Shown here in pieces: positions 1 through 7,822 of a stretch of DNA of 47,726 bases (within the stretch, counting starts at the first letter, position 1; every line of letters starts with the position of its first letter). The notes under the pieces were generated by a model. It made no database searches, was not told the origin of the DNA, and saw only the letters and a list, made by a program, of their open reading frames with translations. A program made the position numbers and the translations under genes. The stretch lies in the IMG/VR virus record IMGVR_UViG_3300006737_000052, positions 1 to 47,726 of that record; one strand, given 5' to 3'. This DNA is from a virus.

Positions 1-1
1 G

Positions 2-1240
2 GCCTTCATCCAGGACGTGGTGCAGATCGTTAGCGCCGCGTTCCAACAACAACGGGACAGCGGGGCCGACCCGGTGTGGTCCTTGGTGACCGTGGGCAAG
101 ATCTGCGAGCGGGAGGGGCTCTCTCGCGACTGGGCCATCAACGTGGCCTATCTCGCGGACGTACACCTTGTGGAGTCCAACGCCATAGAGGAGATCTCTG
201 GGTTCGACGAGGACAAAATCCTGTCCGTGCCCGCAACTTCGCTGTTGTCCTTGGGAGACGGCGCGGAGCAAGACCGCGCTGCCGCCCTGGCAGCTGCACC
301 TCTCGCAGCTTTCCGAGACCTTGCAGACCGCAGCCCACGGGAGATCTTGCTGCTCGCACGCCCTCTGGTGGACGACCGCAAGCGCCTCGTCATCGACGAG
401 CTGCTGGACGACGGGCGGCTTACGACCCCCTTCGACGGCATTGAGGAGACCAAGGAAGGAGAGCGCGCCGCACTGCGCGCCCTGTACGTGATCCACCTTA
501 GCGGCGAGGAGCTGACCGACGAGGTCGTGGACAAGACCTTGAAGATCCACGGGTACTACCGGCGTAAGACCACCAAGACCATCGCGGCCTTCCGAGACCG
601 AGTCACGGCGGCAGGACACCCAGAGCAACCCGCTCAAGACACGGCTACCGCCGAGGAAGAGACCGCCCAGGAAGAGGTGGTGGAGGGCAACCACCTGGAC
701 ACACGCTCTCTGGGAGAGCTGATCCAGTCCCTGCTTCGGGGCGGCAGCAAGCGGTTGGTCGACCACGCCACCGCCCTGCTAACCGTGCATGAGGCAAAGA
801 TCCGCTCCGAAAGTGAGGCCGACCAGCAACGGCTGAACAACGCAGAGAGCCACGTCTTGGACTTGCGCAAGCAGCTGAACGAGGCGCTGTCCGCGACGCC
901 GCAGATCTCCTCCAACACGGAGTTCACCCTGTACGCGGGGTGCCGCCCCTTCAGCCGCCCCGTGTCCCACATAAGGGACTTTCTCGCAGAGATCGATGAG
1001 CGGGCTCTGCGGAAGGTCCGCATGTTGGATGGGCACGCATCCATCGACGCTTGGTTCTTGGCGGACTACGGCAAGGGCAAGCAGATCTTCATCCAGGAGC
1101 TGCGAGCGCACCTGGCCAACAACCCCCTCCCTGCAGGCGGAGAGTACCACTTCCCGCGCAACAGCATCTACCAAGACATTCCGCTGGCGGAGATGTTTGA
1201 AGCAGCGGGCGCGAAGGTAGTGCTGGGCGTCTACGGCTGA
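2..1240 (+). CDS. Hypothetical protein, 5' end cut by window edge
   Basis: I do not recognise this protein. The reading frame is open from the first bases of the window. A GTG at 17 could serve as a start, but the AGGA before it is only one base away, too close to act as a ribosome site, so the true start probably lies upstream. From the GTG it is 407 aa. The middle (about residues 210-225) is acidic and low in complexity. A coiled-coil-like stretch rich in E, Q, K and L follows at about 262-295. The C-terminal 110 residues look globular. The next gene, a UvrD-type helicase, starts 11 bases downstream, so the two are probably co-transcribed and this may be a DNA-metabolism accessory factor (inference only). 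Confidence 0.75.
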   Translation, partial: AFIQDVVQIVSAAFQQQRDSGADPVWSLVTVGKICEREGLSRDWAINVAYLADVHLVESNAIEEISGFDEDKILSVPATSLLSLGDGAEQDRAAALAAAPLAAFRDLADRSPREILLLARPLVDDRKRLVIDELLDDGRLTTPFDGIEETKEGERAALRALYVIHLSGEELTDEVVDKTLKIHGYYRRKTTKTIAAFRDRVTAAGHPEQPAQDTATAEEETAQEEVVEGNHLDTRSLGELIQSLLRGGSKRLVDHATALLTVHEAKIRSESEADQQRLNNAESHVLDLRKQLNEALSATPQISSNTEFTLYAGCRPFSRPVSHIRDFLAEIDERALRKVRMLDGHASIDAWFLADYGKGKQIFIQELRAHLANNPLPAGGEYHFPRNSIYQDIPLAEMFEAAGAKVVLGVYG

Positions 1241-1251
1241 AAGGGGGCGTC

Positions 1252-2820
1252 TTGAGTACATTCTTCGACATCGAGGCCCAGATGGACACCGTCTGGACCG
1301 AGGAGCAGCTCGCCATCTTCGAGAAGGTGGCGGGCATGGAGCCGGGATCTTCCCTAGCCGTGAAAGCTAGGGCGGGGACAGGAAAGACAACCACCGCCAT
1401 TGAGTCGCTGTTTCACATCCGGCGACCGGGGGAGGACAACAGAGCGGCGTTCCTGGCGTTCAACAAGAAGAACGGGGCAGAGCTTAACCGAAAGACGCCG
1501 GGCAACGTGCGGGGGGCTACCTTCCACGCGATGGCTATGTCGATCTTGAAGAAGAACCCCGACGTAGGCAAGATGTGGAAGCTGGCCAAGAAGAAGATCG
1601 AGGGCCGCAGGTACAAGCTGCGCGCCCCCGCTGTCCAGCTGGCAAGCCTGGGGAAGAACCTGGGGATCGGTCTGCCTGGGGGGGTGCCCGACCGGCTGGA
1701 TATCTGGGAGCAGTTGGTGACGGAGTACGGGATCAGGCACCAGAAGAGGTTCTCCGTCGAGGAGGTAGCCTTCGAGGCCCGATCCCTGTTCGAGGTATCT
1801 CTGCGCGACTTCAGCACGCTCGACTTCGACGACTTCTTGTACTCGGTCGCGAGGGACGGCGTAGGGGCCGGGTTCAAGCCACTAGACTGGCTGTACGTGG
1901 ATGAGTTCCAGGACAGCAACCCGACGCAGATGTTGATGATGGACCAGATCAGAAAGGCCAGCGACGGGCACACCCGCTTCGTATTGATTGGAGATCCTAA
2001 GCAGGCCATCTACGGGTGGCGAGGTGCGGGGGTACACTCCTTCGACCTAGGGGTCCGCAGGTACAAAGCGGACGTCCTGCCGCTCACGACATCCTGGCGC
2101 TGCCCGCAGAAGGTGATCTTGAGCGCGCAAGAGCTAGTGCCCGACATTCGAGCCCGCCCGGAAGCTCCGGAGGGCGAGGTGCTGTCCGTCACCGCCAATG
2201 CCTTCGACGTAGCCGAGGTGCAGGACGGCGACGTCGTGCTCTGCCGCAACAACGCGCCCCTGTTCTCCCTAGCCTTGGAGGCCGTAGACAGGGGGCGCGC
2301 GGTGCATGTGGCGGGGAAAGGCCTGGACCGAAAGATCCAGAAGGTCTTCGAGAGGCTGTTCGGTAGCACCAAGCGCCGCAGCCGCGACCCCAACGACCGC
2401 TCTGTGTTCTCCGACGAGATCGTTCGGGTAGGAGACGAGTACAAGGACAGGCCCTTCGCTAAGGCCCTCATCCTAGACGAGGTACTCGCAGCCAGATCTG
2501 TGTGGGATATCCTTCGCCGGACAAGCGACCCCTGGCAAGACCATGAGGAGTTCTACCAGGATGCAGAGACACAGCTGCGAAAGCTGTTCTTCGATCCGTC
2601 TGGGGGAAAACCCGCTCGCGGCGTAGTGCTGTCCACCATACACATGAGCAAGGGGATGGAGTGGGACAACGTGTACTTCTACCAGCCCGAGCTGATCCCC
2701 TCTAAGGCGTCCCAGGCGCTGGGAGGCTGGCACCTAGAGCAAGAAGCCAACCTCGACTACGTGGCTCGCACACGAGCCAAAAACCGACTGATCTTCGTAA
2801 GCGGAAAGGAGGAGAGATGA
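1252..2820 (+). CDS. UvrD/Rep-like superfamily 1 DNA helicase (first copy)
   Basis: ATP-dependent SF1 helicase, 522 aa, expected to unwind DNA during replication, repair or recombination. Visible motifs in order: Walker A ARAGTGKTTT (about 40-49), motif II DEFQD (217-221), motif III GDPKQAIYGWRGA (247-259), a TIHMSKGMEWD segment near 464, and motif VI YVARTRAKNRLIF near 505. It is shorter than bacterial UvrD (about 720 aa), so the 1B/2B insertions are reduced. It starts at a TTG preceded by AAGGGGG; an ATG at 1282 is a weaker alternative. Its stop overlaps the next start (ATGA). A paralogue of similar size lies at 7823-9403. GATC words are frequent in this gene (about 15 by eye). Confidence 0.93.
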   Translation: MSTFFDIEAQMDTVWTEEQLAIFEKVAGMEPGSSLAVKARAGTGKTTTAIESLFHIRRPGEDNRAAFLAFNKKNGAELNRKTPGNVRGATFHAMAMSILKKNPDVGKMWKLAKKKIEGRRYKLRAPAVQLASLGKNLGIGLPGGVPDRLDIWEQLVTEYGIRHQKRFSVEEVAFEARSLFEVSLRDFSTLDFDDFLYSVARDGVGAGFKPLDWLYVDEFQDSNPTQMLMMDQIRKASDGHTRFVLIGDPKQAIYGWRGAGVHSFDLGVRRYKADVLPLTTSWRCPQKVILSAQELVPDIRARPEAPEGEVLSVTANAFDVAEVQDGDVVLCRNNAPLFSLALEAVDRGRAVHVAGKGLDRKIQKVFERLFGSTKRRSRDPNDRSVFSDEIVRVGDEYKDRPFAKALILDEVLAARSVWDILRRTSDPWQDHEEFYQDAETQLRKLFFDPSGGKPARGVVLSTIHMSKGMEWDNVYFYQPELIPSKASQALGGWHLEQEANLDYVARTRAKNRLIFVSGKEER

Positions 2821-3122
2821 TGGAGATACCCAAGCAGATCCCGTTCATAAAAGAGCTACCCCTAACGTCGGCAAACCTCAAGCTAGGAAACACGCCGGTA
2901 GAGTGGCAGGCGAATGAACCCTTCGAGGACACGCTGCAGTTCGTAGGGTTTGTCACGGGGTGGACAACCCGTGCGATCTGGTTCTCCGACACCTTCGCAG
3001 CCGAAGTGGAGATGTTTTTGGAGGACTTCGAGGAGGTCGTGCCGGACATCACCCTGGGGATGCTGCGGGACACCTTTGTGTTCGTCCAGGTTCGAGACCG
3101 CTACGGGATCCGGAGAGGATGA
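2817..3122 (+). CDS. Hypothetical protein, 101 aa
   Basis: Unrecognised small protein. Its ATG overlaps the helicase stop (ATGATG arrangement) and its own stop overlaps the start of the following gene, so translation is probably coupled along helicase, this gene and the 3119 gene. The sequence is mixed and mildly acidic, with aromatic residues (WQ, GWTTRAIWF) and an acidic helix-like stretch (EMFLEDFEEV). It has no cysteine cluster, membrane segment or nucleotide-binding motif. The tight coupling suggests a helicase partner or regulator, but that is inference. Confidence 0.75.
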   Translation: MMEIPKQIPFIKELPLTSANLKLGNTPVEWQANEPFEDTLQFVGFVTGWTTRAIWFSDTFAAEVEMFLEDFEEVVPDITLGMLRDTFVFVQVRDRYGIRRG

Positions 3123-3577
3123 GCGAGTACGTCTTCCAGCCAGGGCAGATCGCGGCGGTGGTTCGCGGTAAGAAGGTGGAGGCCTTGTTGACCGTGCTCC
3201 GACAAGAGCACGGCATCGTCTGGCTGGAAGACGACACCGCGTGGTACGCGGCGTCGGGTCTGCCCGTAGCTGGATCTTCCGCTCGACGCTTGACGGCGCT
3301 CAACCACGTCTTGGAATCGCAGATACGCAAGAAAGCCACCCTGCTACGGATCGCAGAGCTTGCGACCGTCTTAGTCGAGTGCGCGGACAAGAGATCGAGG
3401 CTACGAGCAGTAGACCTGGATAGGGTAGAAGCGGCCATGCGAACCGTCCTCAAGGGCAGGGCGGATTGCCTCTCCGCAGAGGGCAGGGAGTCCTTTTGGA
3501 ATCGCGTCGAGGCGCGGTTGGAGGAGGCCGAAAGAGGAGCCGTCGACCGCGTCAAGTACGATCTAGGAACCTGCTAG
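3119..3577 (+). CDS. Hypothetical protein, 152 aa
   Basis: Unrecognised protein. I place the start at the ATG at 3119 because it overlaps the preceding stop (ATGA) and has GGAGAGG just upstream. The longer frame beginning at 2960 would run inside the previous gene. The N-terminal 50 residues look beta-rich (VFQPGQIAAVVRGKK, IVWLEDDTAWY), like a small SH3 or KOW-type barrel. The rest is mostly helical and charged. It ends the first coupled group; a 59-base gap then leads to the primase-helicase. Confidence 0.75.
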   Translation: MSEYVFQPGQIAAVVRGKKVEALLTVLRQEHGIVWLEDDTAWYAASGLPVAGSSARRLTALNHVLESQIRKKATLLRIAELATVLVECADKRSRLRAVDLDRVEAAMRTVLKGRADCLSAEGRESFWNRVEARLEEAERGAVDRVKYDLGTC

Positions 3578-3636
3578 ACCGCGTTTGACCGGTGGGTATG
3601 TAACCGCTAGAAGAGCTAGACCAAGAGGAGCCCACT

Positions 3637-6072
3637 TTGCTGCACCCAGTCTTTGAAGGCATAAAGGCCGTGTCCTGGGACGGGGACGAGGACAACGTCC
3701 CCAGCGTCAAGGCTTACGCCTTAGAGGAGATGCTCCAGCGGGAGTTCGACTTCGACGCCTTCACGACCGGCTACGGAGTCATCACCCCGGACGGAGAGAG
3801 CCTAAAGCAGGTCCCCCGACTGACTTCTAAGAAGTCGAAGCATGCGATCCGAAGCATCCGAGAGGAAGGCGGCGACGTGTTGATGCGGGCGGTGCTTATA
3901 GACCTGGATCGAAACCCGCACGACCCCTGGCCGACGTCGGACGAGGCGCGTCGATGGGTCGAAGATCTGGCCACGCTTCTGCCGGAGGCCGCCCTATACG
4001 CGACTACGCGGGGTATCCGGGTGGTGTTCAAGCTGCGCCGGTTAGTGGAGGTGGAGCACTTCTACAAGATCGCTCGCGCCGCCATGCGCTACGTCTCCGG
4101 GGCGGTCAAGAGGATCGGAGCCCCGGTCATTATCGACAAGACGGCAGAGGAGTGGGACCGCCTCGCGCGCCTGCCCTACGTGCGCCGGGACGGTAACAGC
4201 ACGGCGGACAGTGCTTTCTTGCACATCCCTGACGTGTGGGTTGGCTGGTACCCAGGGCACTCGGTGCTGGCCGAGGTAGAGCGCGAGATAACAAAGATCG
4301 CGTCCTCCTACGTCGAGGGAGATCGACCTAGCGACATACCAGACTTCTCGGAAGCGACCGAGCAGCACGTCCAAGACATCGCCTTGGCGGGACCTCCCCA
4401 CCTGAAGACGGCGGCAGCTGCCCTGCTGGATGGTGCAAGGTTCTACCGCACGGGAGACCGCAACAACAAGACCTGGGAGATCATGCGCGGCCTGTATTCC
4501 TTCATGCGGGCCAAACACCACGTCCCCTCCCCCGAAGAGATCTATGGGCTGTTCTACCCCTCCATCCTGAAGTCGACTGGTACCGATCCGGAGACCTCTC
4601 TAGAAGAGACCTGGAGCATGGCGCAGCGGCTGTACGCTAGGCAGAAGGCCGCCCGCGAAGTCGACGACCGCGAGCGCGAGAACGCGCTGTCCGCTGCGAA
4701 GGATCAAAACCCCCGCGTGGTCTTCATGAACCGAGGACGCTGGGTGTGGGACCCGGAGTCCAAGGCATATGGCCAGGCCATCACGGACAACAACACCTTC
4801 ATGGCGGAGATCTCTAGGTACCATCCGCTCATCTCCATGGACGACAAGGGCAAGGTCCTGCCGCAGTCCTCGATCTTGAGAGAGCACGGCGTGCGCGCCC
4901 ACGGGATCAAGCAGGTGCTGGGACAGAGCGGCAGCCGCTTGGTGAAAGATCCGAGCGGTAAGACCTTCTTAGAAGTAGGCGTAGGCGAGATAGTAGCGGT
5001 ACCGCCCGTCTACCACGAGCACTGCCAAGAGTATCTGGACAAGATCGTAGAGGGTGCAGGCGAGGCGGATGGCAAACTCTTCTTGGAGTGGCTGGCCACC
5101 TGCACCCGACTCCAAGATCCCACGACGGCCCTGGTGCTGCGGGGGGCGAGCGGTGCAGGCAAGGACATGCTGGCAGAGTCCCTTGCCCGGTTGTTTGGTG
5201 GCAAGGCAGCCTTTCGCAAGTCCATGGATCGGTTCAACTCCCAGATGTTGGACAGCGCCCTGATCCACCTCAACGAGGGCGTGGACGACAAGGAGAAGAG
5301 CGGGCCCGTAGCCAACCGCTTCCGCGAGATCGTCGCAGGCGGCACGGTCGATATCGAACAGAAGGGCGTCGACCCCACGATGGTGGTGGGAAACTACCGA
5401 GTCATCATCACCGCTAACAACCCGCAACCCCTGCCCGTCCAGAACACCCGCACATTGGAGGACTTCCGGGCCATCGCGAAGCGCGTCCTGCACGTCTGGA
5501 TCGACCAAGATGTGACGGACTGGCTGGAGCGAAAGGGGTCGAAGAACTACACGGCGAGCTGGGTAGACCGGGACCTAGGCGACCGCAGAGAGCCTGGAGA
5601 TCTGGTGGAGCACATCGCTTGGCTGGTGGAGAACTACGAGGTCCGCAACCACACCACGCGGTTCCTGGTGCCCGCCAACGTAGGGGCGTGGCACGTCCGC
5701 TCGTTGCTGCAAGGTGTTCTTCGGGACATCATCCAGGCGGCAGGCAAGGCAGCCACGTCAGAGGCCTACGAGAGATCCGTGCTTGTGCGCAGAGGTCGTG
5801 TGTGGGTCTGCGCAGACGCCGCGTTCGCGGGGATCGTCAACAACATTAACTACACCAACTACGAAGTCCGAGAGGTCAAGGACGCGGTGCGGGGATCTCT
5901 GCTGGACGGCAAGCCCAAGAGGTTCCCCGTCAACGGCGCGGGCAAGGTCTTCTACCCGATGCCTATGGACATCCTCCTGCCTCTGATGAAGCCCGAAGAT
6001 CCCGAGGTCTTCATCGAGGAGGCGGAGGAGTACGACCTTCTCTCGAAGCTAGTTGCGGAGAGCTTGGAGTGA
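3637..6072 (+). CDS. Phage primase-helicase, D5/SF3-like
   Basis: Large 811-aa replication protein expected to prime and unwind at the fork. The N-terminal third carries acidic and histidine positions like those of archaeo-eukaryotic primase domains (LIDLDRN near 90, YATTRGIRVVFKL near 125). The C-terminal half is an SF3/D5-like helicase with a P-loop RGASGAGKD (catalytic Lys509), a Walker B-like LIHLNEG about 35 residues on, and a sensor-like IITANNPQP. The Lys of the P-loop is followed by Asp rather than Ser or Thr. The start is TTG at 3637 with AAGAGGAG seven bases upstream. The stop overlaps the GTG of the next helicase. Helicase assignment is firm; primase activity is inferred from architecture. 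Confidence 0.85.
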   Translation: MLHPVFEGIKAVSWDGDEDNVPSVKAYALEEMLQREFDFDAFTTGYGVITPDGESLKQVPRLTSKKSKHAIRSIREEGGDVLMRAVLIDLDRNPHDPWPTSDEARRWVEDLATLLPEAALYATTRGIRVVFKLRRLVEVEHFYKIARAAMRYVSGAVKRIGAPVIIDKTAEEWDRLARLPYVRRDGNSTADSAFLHIPDVWVGWYPGHSVLAEVEREITKIASSYVEGDRPSDIPDFSEATEQHVQDIALAGPPHLKTAAAALLDGARFYRTGDRNNKTWEIMRGLYSFMRAKHHVPSPEEIYGLFYPSILKSTGTDPETSLEETWSMAQRLYARQKAAREVDDRERENALSAAKDQNPRVVFMNRGRWVWDPESKAYGQAITDNNTFMAEISRYHPLISMDDKGKVLPQSSILREHGVRAHGIKQVLGQSGSRLVKDPSGKTFLEVGVGEIVAVPPVYHEHCQEYLDKIVEGAGEADGKLFLEWLATCTRLQDPTTALVLRGASGAGKDMLAESLARLFGGKAAFRKSMDRFNSQMLDSALIHLNEGVDDKEKSGPVANRFREIVAGGTVDIEQKGVDPTMVVGNYRVIITANNPQPLPVQNTRTLEDFRAIAKRVLHVWIDQDVTDWLERKGSKNYTASWVDRDLGDRREPGDLVEHIAWLVENYEVRNHTTRFLVPANVGAWHVRSLLQGVLRDIIQAAGKAATSEAYERSVLVRRGRVWVCADAAFAGIVNNINYTNYEVREVKDAVRGSLLDGKPKRFPVNGAGKVFYPMPMDILLPLMKPEDPEVFIEEAEEYDLLSKLVAESLE

Positions 6073-7709
6073 CGGGCGCGGAGCTACGACGAGTGCTCTC
6101 CCACCCCGTAAGAGATCAGGGCACCCTGCCTCCACTGCCGCCGATCTTGAAGAGGTGGTCGGAGCATCTTTGGCCGGTGCAGGTCGAGGCCCTTGCCACC
6201 TTGTACCACCAAACCCCGCCGCTGGGGATCTACGGTGACATCGGGGTCGGCGGAGGTAAGTTCCTGATCGCCACGTTGGCAGGAGCCGTCCTAGGCGCGA
6301 GAAAACCGGTTGTATTAACACAGCCAGATCTCATCCGCCAGGCGCACTTCGAGCTGGACGCCTTCCGGCAGCTGTTCCCGGAGCTAGAGGACCACCTACC
6401 GGAGTACGTGGCCTACTCGACGTTGTCCCAGTCCAAGCACACAGATCTTCTTCACCGACTGTCCCCTGACGTCCTGGTCCTGGACGAGGCGCACGCGGTG
6501 GCGTCCAGAGACAGCGCCAGGGGTCTACGACTGCGGGAGTATGTGATCTCCAACCCGGACACACGGGTGGTGGTGTTGTCGGGGACGCTCAACAAGAAGA
6601 GCCTGTTGGACGTGTACGATCTCGCAGAGCTGGCCTTGCGAGACACCACCTGGCTACCCCTGACCGATCCTGTCCAAGAGGCCTGGGCCTCCATCCTAGA
6701 CCACGGGGCTAAGCCTAGCGACAAGATCCGAAAGCAGTTCCTGCAACCCATGGTGAAGTGGGCCGCCAAGCGCGGGGTGGACGTGGGCGGCCCCGACGAG
6801 GAGGTCTACCAGCGAGCCTACCGAGAGAGATACCTCACGACTCCCGGCGTGATCGCTCCCAAGGAGACCTCGGTGGGAGCGAGCCTGGTGCTGCACACCT
6901 GGAGACCTAAGACGCCCCAGTTGATCCGAGAGGCGATCAAGCACCTGGACGAGACGTGGGAGCTACCTGACGGGACAGAGCTGGTGGACGCCTTGGAGTA
7001 TTGGCGGCACGCAGGCACGCTCTCCCTGGGCTTCTACTACAGGCCGATCTACCGGGGGGAGGTCGACCGCCTAGAAGAGTGGCAGGAAACCCGGTTGGAG
7101 TGGACCAGGGCAGTCCGGAGACAGATCAAGTACATCCGACGACCCGGCGTAGACTCTCCGGCAAACGTGGTCCGCGCCTGCGAGAGCGGGACGGCCCATC
7201 CCGATGTGATCCGAGCATACTGGGCGTGGATGAGCATCCGGGACAAGGTGGAGCAAGACAGCGAGCCTGTCTGGGTCACGCAGGATCTTATCGACCTAGC
7301 GGCAGACAGAGCCCGCGCGATGGGTCGGGGAATCCTCTGGTACGAGTCCTCTACCGCCCTAGAGCCGGTCCTGAAGGAGCGGGGCTTCTGCACCTACGGA
7401 GCAGGATCGAACGCTCCCACGCCGGACGTCAAGATACCAGCCCTCTCGCGACTGGTGCATGGCACCGGCAAAAACCTGCAGGCCTGGGACAACCAGCTGA
7501 TCTTAGAACCCCCCGCCAGTGCAACCCCCTGGGAGCAGCTGCTAGGAAGATCACACCGACCTGGACAGCTGTCCGACACCGTTCGGGCCGAGATCTTGGC
7601 ATCCACCTGGATAACTCGGTCCAGGATATATTCCGCCATGGCCGAGGCCGAGTATGTAGGTAGAACCTCAAATAAGAAGCACAAACTGACGTTCTGCGAC
7701 TGGGCGTAG
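6069..7709 (+). CDS. SNF2-like superfamily 2 helicase/ATPase
   Basis: 546-aa SF2 ATPase, probably a DNA translocase or helicase. Motifs: a motif I-like GDIGVGGGKF (Lys64, followed by Phe instead of Ser/Thr), motif II DEAH (139-142), motif III SGT (171-173) and motif VI QLLGRSHRPGQ (490-500), the last being typical of the SNF2 group. It begins at a GTG overlapping the primase-helicase stop (GTGA), so it is translationally coupled to it. The unusual motif I may reduce ATP hydrolysis or may be a family variation. Phage SNF2-like proteins usually sit in replication or recombination operons, as here. Confidence 0.85.
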   Translation: MTGAELRRVLSHPVRDQGTLPPLPPILKRWSEHLWPVQVEALATLYHQTPPLGIYGDIGVGGGKFLIATLAGAVLGARKPVVLTQPDLIRQAHFELDAFRQLFPELEDHLPEYVAYSTLSQSKHTDLLHRLSPDVLVLDEAHAVASRDSARGLRLREYVISNPDTRVVVLSGTLNKKSLLDVYDLAELALRDTTWLPLTDPVQEAWASILDHGAKPSDKIRKQFLQPMVKWAAKRGVDVGGPDEEVYQRAYRERYLTTPGVIAPKETSVGASLVLHTWRPKTPQLIREAIKHLDETWELPDGTELVDALEYWRHAGTLSLGFYYRPIYRGEVDRLEEWQETRLEWTRAVRRQIKYIRRPGVDSPANVVRACESGTAHPDVIRAYWAWMSIRDKVEQDSEPVWVTQDLIDLAADRARAMGRGILWYESSTALEPVLKERGFCTYGAGSNAPTPDVKIPALSRLVHGTGKNLQAWDNQLILEPPASATPWEQLLGRSHRPGQLSDTVRAEILASTWITRSRIYSAMAEAEYVGRTSNKKHKLTFCDWA

Positions 7710-7754
7710 CTCGCTCCAAATGTCAAGAGGAAGTAAAGCATCGAGCCCAGGCAG

Positions 7755-7770
7755 TGACAGCCCTCTGTCA
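7755..7770 (+). promoter_or_regulatory. Inverted repeat TGACAG-CCCT-CTGTCA
   Basis: A perfect 6-bp inverted repeat with a four-base centre, in the 113-base gap before the second UvrD-type helicase. It could be an operator half-site pair or an mRNA hairpin. There is no T-run, so it is not a classical terminator. Confidence 0.35.
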
Positions 7771-7790
7771 ACGAGCCATAAGCATCTCCT

Positions 7791-7809
7791 GGCGGGGGGA
7801 CACCCCGCC
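7791..7809 (+). promoter_or_regulatory. GC hairpin just before the ribosome site of the second UvrD gene
   Basis: GGCGGGG pairs with CCCCGCC around a GGACA loop, ending four bases before the GGAGG of the 7823 gene. The position suggests control of translation or protection of the mRNA 5' end. A comparable CCCCCC/GGGGGG hairpin precedes the 9518 gene. Confidence 0.4.
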
Positions 7810-7822
7810 GCTTGGAGGTCCC

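Noticed and set aside
2960-3118. N-terminal extension of the 3119 gene
   Set aside because: The extension lies wholly inside the preceding gene; the ATG at 3119 has the overlap and ribosome site expected here.
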